Under the pieces are notes generated by a model. That model was not told the DNA's origin and made no database searches. It worked only from the letters and a program-made list of their open reading frames with translations. A stretch of 64,000 nucleotides of DNA. Source: Planctomycetota bacterium. GTDB lineage: Bacteria; Planctomycetota; Phycisphaerae; WQYP01. The stretch spans positions 32,973-96,972 of the forward strand of contig JAKAEB010000006.1 of assembly GCA_021818445.1 (NCBI GenBank). The letters are read 5' to 3'. Shown piece by piece: positions 55,714 through 64,000 of this stretch (positions are counted from its first letter, which is position 1; each line of letters starts with the position of its first letter). The position numbers were made by a program, and so were the translations under genes.

Positions 55714-58700
55714 TGCCGATCGAACTCATCGACAATATCAACCAGCTTCTCGGTGACAGCTTAAAAAAGTCTGTCGCCCGTGGCACAAAGCTCAGAGTCG
55801 CCGCCTCCTGCTTTTCCATTTACGCTTTTGAGGCCCTTAAGGAGGAACTTGAAAGGGTCGACTCATTTCAATTTCTCTTCACATCGCCGACGTTTATACC
55901 CGACGAAGTCACTGATGCCGGACAAAAAGTTCGGCGTGAATTCTTCATTCCGAAATCCGAGCGTGAACGGGGCTTCTACGGCAGCGAGTTCGAAATCCAA
56001 CTCAAGAACAAGTTGACCCAGCGGGCAATAGCCAAGGAGTGTGCCGAGTGGATGCGTCGCAAGGCCAAATTCCGCTCAAACCGCGGGCAGGCTCCGATGC
56101 AGCAGTTTATCTGCCTCCAAGGGGATGTCTCGCAGGCCATTTACCAACCCCTGCACGGGTTCACCGCAGTGGACCTCGGCTATCAGCCGGGCAATGCCGT
56201 TTCTAATTTTGTCAACCGGATTGATGAGGCATCATTCGCCGCCACCTATCTTTCTCTATTTGACCAAGTATGGAATGATCCAGAGAAAGTCGAGGATGTG
56301 ACCGATCGTCTGTGTGAACATATCGCCACTGTTTATCAGGAAAACTCCCCTGAACGCATTTACTTCATGATGCTTTACAACATATTCAGTGAATTTCTTG
56401 AAAATATCTCAGAAGACGTTTTACCCAATGACCTCACAGGCTATCAGGATAGTCTGATCTGGAAGAAGCTCTACAATTTCCAAAGGGATGCCGCAACGGG
56501 CATCATCAATAAACTGGAGACGTACAACGGTTGCATTCTTGCGGATAGCGTTGGCTTGGGTAAGACCTTTACAGCGTTGGCGGTCATCAAATACTACGAA
56601 CTCCGCAACCGCTCTGTGCTCGTGCTGTGCCCCAAGAAGTTGGCTGACAACTGGCTGAATTACAATCGTAATCTGACGACCAATATTTTTGCCCACGATC
56701 GCTTCAGTTACGATGTACTGTGCCACACTGACCTGCTTCGCACAACCGGCGAGTCGTTCGGTACGCCACTCAACCGCATCAACTGGGGCAATTACGATCT
56801 GGTCGTCATCGACGAATCGCACAACTTCCGCAACAATGATGTGTTCAAAGACCGCGAAACCCGATACCAGCGGCTGCTGCACTCCGTCATTCGTCAGGGC
56901 GTCAAGACCAAAGTGCTCATGCTGTCGGCCACGCCGGTGAATAACCGTTTCTCCGATCTACGCAACCAACTCGCACTCGCCTATGAGGGGGATTCCGAGA
57001 ACCTTCGGGGCAAGATCGGCATCAGTAAGGGCATTGAGGAGGTATTCCGTCGTGCACAGGCTGCGTTCAATGTATGGTCGAAACTGCCGCCGGAACAGCG
57101 CACCGCCGAGGCGATCCTTGGCACCCTGGATTTCGACTTTTTTAAGGTACTCGACAGCGTTACAATCGCCCGTTCACGCAGACACATCGAAACCTTTTAC
57201 GATACGTCGGCTATTGGCACCTTCCCCGAACGCCTGAAACCGGTTTCAGTGCATTGCCAGTTGACGCATCGCGCGGACGTTATTGGATTCAACGATATTT
57301 TCACCCAATTGTCGATGCTGCGGCTGGCCGTCTATGCACCCCTGAGCTACATCTTGCCGAGCCGCATCGCAAGATACCAGGAGAGGTACGATACGGAGGT
57401 CCGTGGAGGGGGCGGCACGCTCAGGCAGGTAGACCGCGAGAAGAGCCTCCAGGGGTTAATGACCATCAACCTTCTCAAGCGGCTGGAGAGTTCCGTAGAA
57501 TCATTCCGCATCACACTCCAGAAGCTCCATGACAATCATACCGAAACCCTCAAAAAGATTGAGAAGTTCAAGAAGGACGGCATCGACCCCGGCTTTGATG
57601 ATTTGACCACGGCCTTTGAGAACGCCGACCCCGAGGATGACGACTACCCCGACCCCGGAGAAAACAGCATTGGCGGAAAAATCCAGGTCCGGTTGTCCGA
57701 CATGGACGTACCATCATGGCAGCACGATCTGGAGGAAGACCAAAAGTTGATTACCGCATTGCTGGCCGAGATGCACAAGATCACACCAGACCACGACGCC
57801 AAACTCCAGCACCTCAAGACACAAATTAACAGCAAACTGGCATCGCCTATCAACCCAGGCAATAAAAAAATTCTCATCTTCACCGCCTTCGCGGATACGG
57901 CTGAATACCTTTACACGCATCTGGCCCCGCACCTTCTGAAAGACCACAAAATTCATGCGGGCATCGTGACGGGGGCTACAACGCCACGAACCACGCTCAA
58001 AAAGGGGTATGACTTCCAGGCAGTGCTCACCCTCTTCTCCCCGCACTCGAAGGAAAAGGCCCTGACGATGCCAAAGGAACCCGGCCAGATCGACCTCCTC
58101 ATCGGTACCGATTGCATTTCCGAAGGCCAGAATCTTCAGGATTGCGACTACCTCATTAACTACGATATCCATTGGAATCCTGTGCGCATCATCCAGCGGT
58201 TTGGCCGTATAGATCGCATCGGTTCGAAGAATGCCCGTATCCAGCTTGTGAACTATTGGCCGGACATCACGCTTGATGAATACATACGCCTCAAGGAGCG
58301 GGTGGAGAATCGCATGATTATCGCCGACGTAACGGCCACCGGTGACGACAACCCCCTCACCGCCGAGGCCAACGACGTATCCTACCGCAAGGAACAACTT
58401 CGCCGCCTCCAGGAAGAGGTCATCGACATGGAGGACCTCAAAACCGGCGTTTCCATCACCGACCTTGGCTTGAACGACTTCCGAATGGACCTGCTCAATT
58501 ACGTTAAGACCGCTGGCGATCTCGCCAACCTGCCGAGCGGCTTGCACGCAGTCGTTCCAGCGGAACCCGCAAAAGGGCTTTTGCCGGGGGTGATTTTTGC
58601 CCTCCGCAACCGCAATCACGGGGTCAACATCAACCAGCAGAACCGCCTGCATCCCTATTATCTTCTGTATATGGGCAAGGATGGCCACACCATTGCCAAG

Positions 58701-58991
58701 CACACCGAGGTCAAGCAACTCCTCGACCTTGCCCGTGCTGCATGCCGGGACAGGCCAAAACCAATTCCCGCCGCCTACGGCCTTTTCAATAAGGCTACCG
58801 ATGACGGGCGGGACATGACCTTCTACTCCGGCCTGCTTGCCCAGGCCATTCGCAGCATAGTGGACGTGAAGGAGGAAAAAGACCTCGAGAGCCTCTTCAC
58901 CGGCAAAACCACAACGGCCCTTACCAACACCATCGCGGGCTTAGATGATTTTGAACTCCTTTCCTTTCTTGTGGTGCAGGAAGTCAGATGA
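55713..58991 (+). CDS. SNF2-type helicase with PLD-like N-terminal region (defence-associated)
   Basis: A superfamily 2 ATPase of 1092 residues. N-terminal residues 1-200 look like the degenerate PLD-type domain that precedes many defence helicases (LRVAASCFSIYAFEALKEEL), but the usual HxK motif is not seen. Helicase core: Q-like FQRDAATGI, Walker A ADSVGLGKT (277-285), DESH box (367-370), SATP (405-408), then the second lobe ILIFTAFADTAEYL, IDLLIGTDCISEGQNLQ (about 798) and QRFGRIDRIG (about 828). Start chosen at GTG 55713 (GGAAGGA upstream; it overlaps the stop of the HTH frame); the longer frame to 55605 looks non-coding. The DUF4391 gene overlaps its end by 4 bases, so they are coupled. 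It probably translocates on DNA for the neighbouring R-M enzymes. Confidence 0.88.
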   Translation: MPIELIDNINQLLGDSLKKSVARGTKLRVAASCFSIYAFEALKEELERVDSFQFLFTSPTFIPDEVTDAGQKVRREFFIPKSERERGFYGSEFEIQLKNKLTQRAIAKECAEWMRRKAKFRSNRGQAPMQQFICLQGDVSQAIYQPLHGFTAVDLGYQPGNAVSNFVNRIDEASFAATYLSLFDQVWNDPEKVEDVTDRLCEHIATVYQENSPERIYFMMLYNIFSEFLENISEDVLPNDLTGYQDSLIWKKLYNFQRDAATGIINKLETYNGCILADSVGLGKTFTALAVIKYYELRNRSVLVLCPKKLADNWLNYNRNLTTNIFAHDRFSYDVLCHTDLLRTTGESFGTPLNRINWGNYDLVVIDESHNFRNNDVFKDRETRYQRLLHSVIRQGVKTKVLMLSATPVNNRFSDLRNQLALAYEGDSENLRGKIGISKGIEEVFRRAQAAFNVWSKLPPEQRTAEAILGTLDFDFFKVLDSVTIARSRRHIETFYDTSAIGTFPERLKPVSVHCQLTHRADVIGFNDIFTQLSMLRLAVYAPLSYILPSRIARYQERYDTEVRGGGGTLRQVDREKSLQGLMTINLLKRLESSVESFRITLQKLHDNHTETLKKIEKFKKDGIDPGFDDLTTAFENADPEDDDYPDPGENSIGGKIQVRLSDMDVPSWQHDLEEDQKLITALLAEMHKITPDHDAKLQHLKTQINSKLASPINPGNKKILIFTAFADTAEYLYTHLAPHLLKDHKIHAGIVTGATTPRTTLKKGYDFQAVLTLFSPHSKEKALTMPKEPGQIDLLIGTDCISEGQNLQDCDYLINYDIHWNPVRIIQRFGRIDRIGSKNARIQLVNYWPDITLDEYIRLKERVENRMIIADVTATGDDNPLTAEANDVSYRKEQLRRLQEEVIDMEDLKTGVSITDLGLNDFRMDLLNYVKTAGDLANLPSGLHAVVPAEPAKGLLPGVIFALRNRNHGVNINQQNRLHPYYLLYMGKDGHTIAKHTEVKQLLDLARAACRDRPKPIPAAYGLFNKATDDGRDMTFYSGLLAQAIRSIVDVKEEKDLESLFTGKTTTALTNTIAGLDDFELLSFLVVQEVR

Positions 58992-59683
58992 GCAGCGGCC
59001 TTTACGTGTATCCAGAGAAGGCCGCGTTTGGCCGCGTGCTTCCCAAGAGCAAAATCTTCGCCTTTGGTAAGGTCAGCCGCCGCCTGAAAGACCGTTTCGC
59101 CGCCGAAGTCGAACGAATCGTGTGGCAATTCAAACTCGCGCCCGAAACCACCAATCTGCCCGCCGGCCCGGGCGTAACAGAAATTCAGGTATTCACGGTT
59201 TGCCTCAAGCCCGGCATCCATGGATTGACTGAAGATATCCTTCGCTGCATCGATGACGCCATCGGCTTCCCCATCATCTTTGAGGTGTTTACACGGCAGA
59301 CAAAGGGCGACCGCGTAAAGGCGATCGCTGCCTACAAAAGGCCGAGCGAGGCGGATTCCAATAAATGGGTGGTCGGGGATTATTTCTCCACCGATTGGCT
59401 TGCCGGCGATACCACGCGCTCACCTCTGCCAGCAGCATTAAACCTTGCGAGCCTGTACGAGCAGGTGCTCAGGCAATTGATGCCCGTGGCTGGCAAGCCG
59501 GGGGAAACGCTCGATGCACTTGCGGAGAGACACCGCCTCATGGCAGCAAAGCAACGCGAGCTTGCCAAGCTTGAATTACAACTCAGGCGAGAGAAGCAAT
59601 TCAATCGCAAGGTGGCGATCAACGCCCACTTGCGCGCGGTTAAGGCGGAAGTGGATAAACTGGCAGATGGAATTATTTCATGA
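58988..59683 (+). CDS. DUF4391 protein of the defence operon
   Basis: A 231-residue protein of the DUF4391 family, judged by its N-terminal half: LPKSKIFAFGKVSRRLKDRF, EVERIVWQFKLAPETTNLPA, VTEIQVFTVCLK and DDAIGFPIIFEVF are the family's conserved blocks. The last 60 residues are a charged coiled coil (LAERHRLMAAKQRELAKLEL). No catalytic residues stand out and the biochemical role is unknown. ATGA overlaps with the helicase end, and the gap to mod is only 7 bases. It always seems to travel with helicase/methylase genes, so a structural or specificity role in the complex is likely. Confidence 0.75.
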   Translation: MSSGLYVYPEKAAFGRVLPKSKIFAFGKVSRRLKDRFAAEVERIVWQFKLAPETTNLPAGPGVTEIQVFTVCLKPGIHGLTEDILRCIDDAIGFPIIFEVFTRQTKGDRVKAIAAYKRPSEADSNKWVVGDYFSTDWLAGDTTRSPLPAALNLASLYEQVLRQLMPVAGKPGETLDALAERHRLMAAKQRELAKLELQLRREKQFNRKVAINAHLRAVKAEVDKLADGIIS

Positions 59684-59690
59684 GGAACCA

Positions 59691-61568
59691 ATGAATAAGC
59701 TTAAGATGCACACTCCCGACGGCACCAGGGACAACATCGCCCGCATCGGCGAGTTATTCCCAAACTGCATTACCGAAGCGAAAGATGACAAAGGGAACAT
59801 CACGCGGGCCATTGACTTTGATCAGCTTCGGCAGGAGCTTTCGGATTCAATCGTCGAGGGGCCGCGTGAACGCTACCAGCTTGACTGGCCAGGAAAACGA
59901 GAAGCATTGCTTGCCGCCAACGCCCCCATTGCCAAAACCCTACGCCCCGCCCGTGAGGAAAGCGTTGAATTTGACACGACGCGAAACCTTTTCATTGAAG
60001 GCGACAACCTTGACGCGCTAAAGCTGTTGCAGGAAACTTATCTCAATAAGGTCAAGCTCATCTACATTGACCCGCCATATAACACCGGACGTGATTTCGT
60101 ATACGACGATGACTTCGCAGAATCGAGTGACGAATACCTAGCCAAGTCGAATCAAACCGATACGAAGGGCAATAGGCTCGTCACGAATCCCGAGTCGAAT
60201 GGCCGTTTTCATTCGGATTGGATGACGATGCTTTTCCCACGCCTCCGCCTCTCTCGGAACATGCTCAGCGAAGATGGCGTCATATTTATTTCAATCGACG
60301 ACGTTGAGGTATCTAACCTCAGAAAGATGTGCGACGAAATCTTTGGCGAGGACAACTTCGTAACTCAGATTATATGGAAAAAGAGGAGCACGCCGCCAAA
60401 CGACAAGGCCATTGGTGCACAGCACGATTACGTCCTTGTTTACGCCAAGCAGCATTCGAGTGCGAGCATCGCCCTGAGACCGCGAAGCGACGAGCAGGTT
60501 GCTCGGTACCAGAACCCGGACAACCACCCGAAGGGCCCTTGGGCCGCTGGTGACCTCATGGCGAACGTCAAAGGCGGACGGTATGTCGAATCCCTAAATT
60601 TCCCCATTGTCAACCCAGCCACGGGCGAGAAGCATTTTCCGTCGTCGAACGGCAACTGGCGATTCAGTTCGGAGACCATCGAGAAACTTTTGGCCAACAA
60701 TGAGATTTACTTCGGCTCGGACGGGCGCGGGCGACCGAAGCTCAAGCGATTTCTATGCGACATCAAAGATGGCATTACCTGGACATCCCTTTGGGATTTT
60801 GTGCCCTTTAATACCGAGGGTTCCAATGAGATGGCGGGAATTTTCGGCAATCTCGCCGTCTTCGAGAACCCCAAGCCCGTTGGATTACTCAAGGAGATTG
60901 TCAGAGCAGGAGGCACGCCAAGATCAATCGTTTTGGATTTCTTTGCCGGTTCCGCGTCAATGGCTCACGCGGTCATGGGGATGAACGCAGAGGACGGCGG
61001 GACGCGTCGCCACATCTCAGTCCAACTGCCGGAACCTTGCTCAAACGGAACGGAAGCAGGGAAAGCCGGTTTTAGGACGATTGCCGACCTTGGCAAGGAA
61101 CGCATCCGTCGTGCCGGGAAAAAAATTAAGGAAGAAATGGGCCTAAACGGAATAAAGCTGGATACAGGCTTCCGCGTGTTGAAGGTGGACACATCCAATA
61201 TGAAGGATGTGTACTACCGGCCCGACGCCCTGAAACAAGAAATGCTTCACGGCCAGGTGGACAACATAAAGAGCGACCGTAGCGACGAAGATTTGCTGTT
61301 TCAGGTACTGCTCGATTGGGGCGTAGATATCACGCTTCCCATTAAGCCGGAAAAGATCAACGGCAAGAACGTTTACTTCGTAGACACCAACGCCCTTGCC
61401 GCATGTTTCGAGCCGGGCATTGATGAGGCGTTTATCAAGGAACTCGCCAAGCGAAAACCCTTGCGTGCAGTATTCCGCGACAACGGCTACGGCAGCGATG
61501 CCACCAAAATTAATGTCGAGCAGATATTCAAGCTTTCATCACCGGGTACCGAGGTCAAGGCCATTTAA
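59691..61568 (+). CDS. mod: Type III restriction-modification DNA methyltransferase (Mod)
   Basis: A 625-residue adenine-N6 methyltransferase of the beta class. The catalytic motif IV DPPYNTG lies at about residues 125-131, followed by the SDWMTMLFPRLRLSRNML segment. The AdoMet motif I DFFAGSASMAHAV comes later (about 418-430), the order expected for beta-class enzymes. The variable middle (about 200-380) is the target-recognition region. The C-terminal LLFQVLLDWGVDITLPI is typical of Mod subunits. ATG at 59691 has TGAGGA upstream; the frame is open to 59514 but overlaps the DUF4391 gene. It gives specificity and protection, working with Res at 61892. Confidence 0.92.
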   Translation: MNKLKMHTPDGTRDNIARIGELFPNCITEAKDDKGNITRAIDFDQLRQELSDSIVEGPRERYQLDWPGKREALLAANAPIAKTLRPAREESVEFDTTRNLFIEGDNLDALKLLQETYLNKVKLIYIDPPYNTGRDFVYDDDFAESSDEYLAKSNQTDTKGNRLVTNPESNGRFHSDWMTMLFPRLRLSRNMLSEDGVIFISIDDVEVSNLRKMCDEIFGEDNFVTQIIWKKRSTPPNDKAIGAQHDYVLVYAKQHSSASIALRPRSDEQVARYQNPDNHPKGPWAAGDLMANVKGGRYVESLNFPIVNPATGEKHFPSSNGNWRFSSETIEKLLANNEIYFGSDGRGRPKLKRFLCDIKDGITWTSLWDFVPFNTEGSNEMAGIFGNLAVFENPKPVGLLKEIVRAGGTPRSIVLDFFAGSASMAHAVMGMNAEDGGTRRHISVQLPEPCSNGTEAGKAGFRTIADLGKERIRRAGKKIKEEMGLNGIKLDTGFRVLKVDTSNMKDVYYRPDALKQEMLHGQVDNIKSDRSDEDLLFQVLLDWGVDITLPIKPEKINGKNVYFVDTNALAACFEPGIDEAFIKELAKRKPLRAVFRDNGYGSDATKINVEQIFKLSSPGTEVKAI

Positions 61569-61578
61569 GGATGCGTGC

Positions 61579-61743
61579 ATGAACCCCTATTTGCCAACTG
61601 ATCTGCCACCGGCCCACCTGCTGCTGCGGAAAATGCGCGACGCCGGCATTCTGGATGAGGTTTATTCCGCCAGCGGGCGACGGGCCGCCGTGCTGCGATT
61701 TTCGCAACTGTTGCACGTGGCGGAGGGCCGCGATGCACTGTAG
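61579..61743 (+). CDS. 54-residue ORF between mod and res, possible Fic-like C-terminal remnant
   Basis: Begins 10 bases after mod. The sequence (LLLRKMRDAGILDEVYSASG, then RRAAVLRFSQLLHVAEGR) has the pattern of the winged-helix end of Fic-family proteins, where a GIL-x-E ... R-x-R-x-F-x-Y segment closes the protein. No HPFxxGNG active site exists nearby, so if related it is a fragment. It could also be a genuine small accessory protein. The ribosome-binding site (AAGGA) is about 9 bases upstream. Confidence 0.4.
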   Translation: MNPYLPTDLPPAHLLLRKMRDAGILDEVYSASGRRAAVLRFSQLLHVAEGRDAL

Positions 61744-61755
61744 AGCCTGGTTGAG

Positions 61756-61818
61756 TTTGTGGAACGCAGAATGGCAACAAACTCATTTGTGGAACGTAAA
61801 TCGGGTTTTACGCTCCAC
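61756..61818. promoter_or_regulatory. Repeat/hairpin control region before res
   Basis: TTTGTGGAACG occurs twice, exactly 30 bases apart (61756-61766 and 61786-61796), with an inverted near-copy (CGCTCCACAAG) ending the region. The second copy starts a hairpin with 12-base arms, one mismatch (GTGGAACGTAAA 61789-61800; TTTACGCTCCAC 61807-61818) and a 6-base loop. It may be an operator, attenuator or terminator between mod and res; no clear T-tract is seen. Confidence 0.5.
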
Positions 61819-61891
61819 AAGATTGGGCTCGGGGTAGACGGGGCCGCTTAATTTACACAAAATGGCTAATAACTTTTAGATTGGCGAATAT

Positions 61892-64000
61892 ATGAAACTT
61901 CGGTTCAAAAAGCAGGCTTACCAGACCGCCGCCGTCGAGGCAGTTTTGAACTGCTTCACAGGTCAGCCCCTCAACACTGGATTGACCTACCGCATTGACC
62001 CAGGGCGGCATGCGGATAGAGAACTGTTTGAAGAGACCGGCCTCAAGAACTCGAGCATCGCCTTGCTGCCGGCGAAGGTGTTGGAGAACATCCAAGCTGT
62101 GCAGCGGCACCAGAATTTGCCGGTGTCCCAGTCGCTTGTGAGTAATCAGATAGCGGCAGTGAATCTCGACATCGAGATGGAGACCGGCACGGGCAAAACC
62201 TACTGCTACATCAAGACGATGTTCGAGATGAACAAGCAATATGGCTGGACGAAATTTATCGTTGTCGTGCCAAGTATCGCCATCCGCGAAGGCGTATACA
62301 AATCGTTTGAAATCACCGCCGAGCATTTTCTTGAAGACTACGGAAAGCGGGCACGGTTCTTCATCTATGACTCCAAGCAGTTGCACAACTTGGAGAGTTA
62401 CTCATCCGACGCTGGCATCAATGTGATGATAATCAACGTGCAAGCATTCAATGCCACCGGCAAAGATGCACGCCGCATCTACGAGGAGTTGGACGACTTT
62501 CAGTCACGCCGCCCGATAGACGTTATCAAGCAGAACCGGCCCATTCTCATTCTCGACGAGCCGCAGAAGATGGAAGGCAGGAAGACCCTCGACTCGCTCA
62601 AGGAATTCAATCCGCTTATGGTGCTTCGTTATTCAGCGACGCATAAGACACAGCACAATAAAGTTTACCGGCTGGACGCACTCGATGCCTACAACCAGAA
62701 ACTTGTGAAGAAAATCGCCGTCCGGGGAATTTCCACGCGAGGCTTCACAGGCACCAATGGCTATTTGTATTTGGAATCCATTGAGGTCTCCACCACCAAA
62801 CCACCCGTGGCACGCATCGAAATAGAGGTACAGACCAAAGCGGGCATCAAACGTGAAGTACGTAAGCTCGGCAAGAACGATAACCTGATGGCCGTGTCGG
62901 AAGGATTGCGCCAATACGAAGGCTTCGTCATCGCCGACATCGATGCCGTTGCCGACACGGTGAGCTTTACGAATGGACACCAGCTCCATTCAGGCGAAGC
63001 GATGGGTGACGCGGATGAAATGACCCTTCGCCGCATCCAGATTCGGGAGTCCATTAAGGCCCATCTCGAAAAGGAGCAATCGCTTTTCGAACGGGGTATC
63101 AAGACGCTGACGCTTTTCTTCATTGACGAGGTGGCCAAATACCGGCAATACAACGAGGCGGGAGAGCAACCGGGCGAATATGCCAGGATATTCGAGGAAG
63201 AATATACACGGCTCCGTGATGAATCGTTGACACTTTTCAGCAACACAAAATACGTCAATTACCTCAGAAACATTGATGCTGCCAGGACGCACAACGGCTA
63301 TTTCTCCATCGACAAAAAGAGCAAGCGGATGGTTGACCCATCCGTTGCCGCCAGAGGCGAATTGGCCGGGCAGACCGATGACGTTGACGCCTACGACCTT
63401 ATTCTCAAGGACAAGGAGCGGCTTCTGTCTCTGGACGAGCCGGTGCGATTTATCTTCTCGCACTCAGCACTTCGCGAGGGCTGGGATAATCCCAACGTCT
63501 TTGTGATCGGCACACTCAAACACAGCGATAACACGGTAAGCCGCCGGCAGGAGGTTGGTCGCGGAATGCGGCTCGCCGTCGTGTCCGAAGGCCCCCGGCA
63601 GGGGGAACGCATGGACGACCCGGCGACGGTGCATCAGATCAACGTGCTTACGGTTGTCGCCAGCGAGAGCTACAAGGATTTTGTGGCAGGCTTGCAGAAG
63701 GACATCAGCACGTCGCTATCCGAGCGGCCTCGCGCGGCAAACGAGGCGTACTTTACCGACAAGCTGCTTAATACAAAGACGGGAGATGTGCCAGTGACGC
63801 CACAGATGGCCAGGCATATCTACAAATATCTGATGAAGAACGACTACGTAGACGACAGGGATGGAATCGCGGAAGCATACCACGAGGCGAAGAGGGGAGG
63901 AAAACTCGCACCGCTTCCCGAAGAACTCAAACCCTACGCCGACCAGGTATTTCAATTGATTGACAGCGTATTCAGCGACGCACAGATGCCCAGATCGGAA
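61892..64000 (+). CDS. res: Type III restriction endonuclease subunit (Res), truncated by window end
   Basis: An open frame of 703 codons with no stop before the window ends. The ATG at 61892 starts [20 protein letters not shown], typical of Res. Helicase motifs: Walker [10 protein letters not shown] (96-103), DEPQ box (222-225, the form seen in type III Res), SATHK (about 248), [15 protein letters not shown] (about 525) and [13 protein letters not shown] (about 550). The PD-(D/E)XK nuclease domain expected near the C-terminus lies beyond the window. It cuts DNA after ATP-driven communication between sites set by Mod. A 148-base gap with repeats separates it from the small ORF, so it may have separate control. 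Confidence 0.92.
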   Translation, partial: MKLRFKKQAYQTAAVEAVLNCFTGQPLNTGLTYRIDPGRHADRELFEETGLKNSSIALLPAKVLENIQAVQRHQNLPVSQSLVSNQIAAVNLDIEMETGTGKTYCYIKTMFEMNKQYGWTKFIVVVPSIAIREGVYKSFEITAEHFLEDYGKRARFFIYDSKQLHNLESYSSDAGINVMIINVQAFNATGKDARRIYEELDDFQSRRPIDVIKQNRPILILDEPQKMEGRKTLDSLKEFNPLMVLRYSATHKTQHNKVYRLDALDAYNQKLVKKIAVRGISTRGFTGTNGYLYLESIEVSTTKPPVARIEIEVQTKAGIKREVRKLGKNDNLMAVSEGLRQYEGFVIADIDAVADTVSFTNGHQLHSGEAMGDADEMTLRRIQIRESIKAHLEKEQSLFERGIKTLTLFFIDEVAKYRQYNEAGEQPGEYARIFEEEYTRLRDESLTLFSNTKYVNYLRNIDAARTHNGYFSIDKKSKRMVDPSVAARGELAGQTDDVDAYDLILKDKERLLSLDEPVRFIFSHSALREGWDNPNVFVIGTLKHSDNTVSRRQEVGRGMRLAVVSEGPRQGERMDDPATVHQINVLTVVASESYKDFVAGLQKDISTSLSERPRAANEAYFTDKLLNTKTGDVPVTPQMARHIYKYLMKNDYVDDRDGIAEAYHEAKRGGKLAPLPEELKPYADQVFQLIDSVFSDAQMPRSE

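Noticed and set aside
57714..58718. 334-codon minus-strand frame inside the helicase gene
   Set aside because: Opposite strand of an intact helicase with all motifs; composition is that of a shadow frame.

Overview
The window reads like a chromosomal segment of a Planctomycetota bacterium, most likely of the Phycisphaerae or a nearby class; this is inferred from gene content, not from a marker gene. Supporting signs are three PEP-CTERM proteins, a prepilin-type protein with an H-X9-DG-like motif, a planctomycete-style ECF sigma factor directly upstream of a Ser/Thr kinase with a WD40-like tail, a regulator that joins a LacI-type sensor to an AraC-type DNA-binding domain, a eukaryotic-type (GT3) glycogen synthase, and many secreted glycoside hydrolases. 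By eye the DNA is moderately GC-rich throughout.

Layout. 0.4-6.6 kb: housekeeping genes (apt, a ComEC-like channel with a degraded C-terminal domain, pssA, an inositol-monophosphatase-like enzyme). 6.6-7.8 kb: a repeat-rich gap. 7.8-12.8 kb: sulfotransferase, two PEP-CTERM proteins (one a secreted phosphoesterase) and an alkaline-phosphatase-superfamily protein fused to TPRs. 13.6-20.7 kb: small envelope proteins and the ECF sigma/kinase pair. 20.8-30.1 kb: an apparent arabinogalactan-utilisation region (MFS transporter, GH127, GH53, PEP-CTERM protein, pseudopilin, XylR-like regulator), with a perfect palindrome in front of GH127. 30.2-35.8 kb: nadD, cobalamin adenosyltransferase, clpP, a lipoprotein, fumC and a YqjD/YqjE-like membrane trio. 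35.9-37.6 kb: a GH16 gene bracketed by two inverted copies of a MITE-like element of about 280 bp. 37.7-43.8 kb: GT3 glycogen synthase, GH79 and an M48 protease. Then come tRNA-Gln, a large GH35, the sdhCAB operon, a PpiD-like chaperone and a clan GH-G glycosidase.

The right end (55.3-64.0 kb) is an accessory defence locus. It contains a frameshifted winged-helix regulator behind a good promoter, a SNF2-type helicase, a DUF4391 protein, a type III DNA methyltransferase (Mod), a 54-codon remnant-like ORF, a hairpin/repeat control region and a type III restriction subunit (Res) that runs off the window. The added SNF2 helicase and DUF4391 protein make this more than a plain type III R-M pair, and it is the most interesting system here.

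Boundaries were chosen from visible ribosome-binding sites. Several short secreted or membrane proteins share a near-identical leader (TTAAGGAGTTT a few bases before ATG). No CRISPR array, rRNA operon, IS transposase or prophage was seen.
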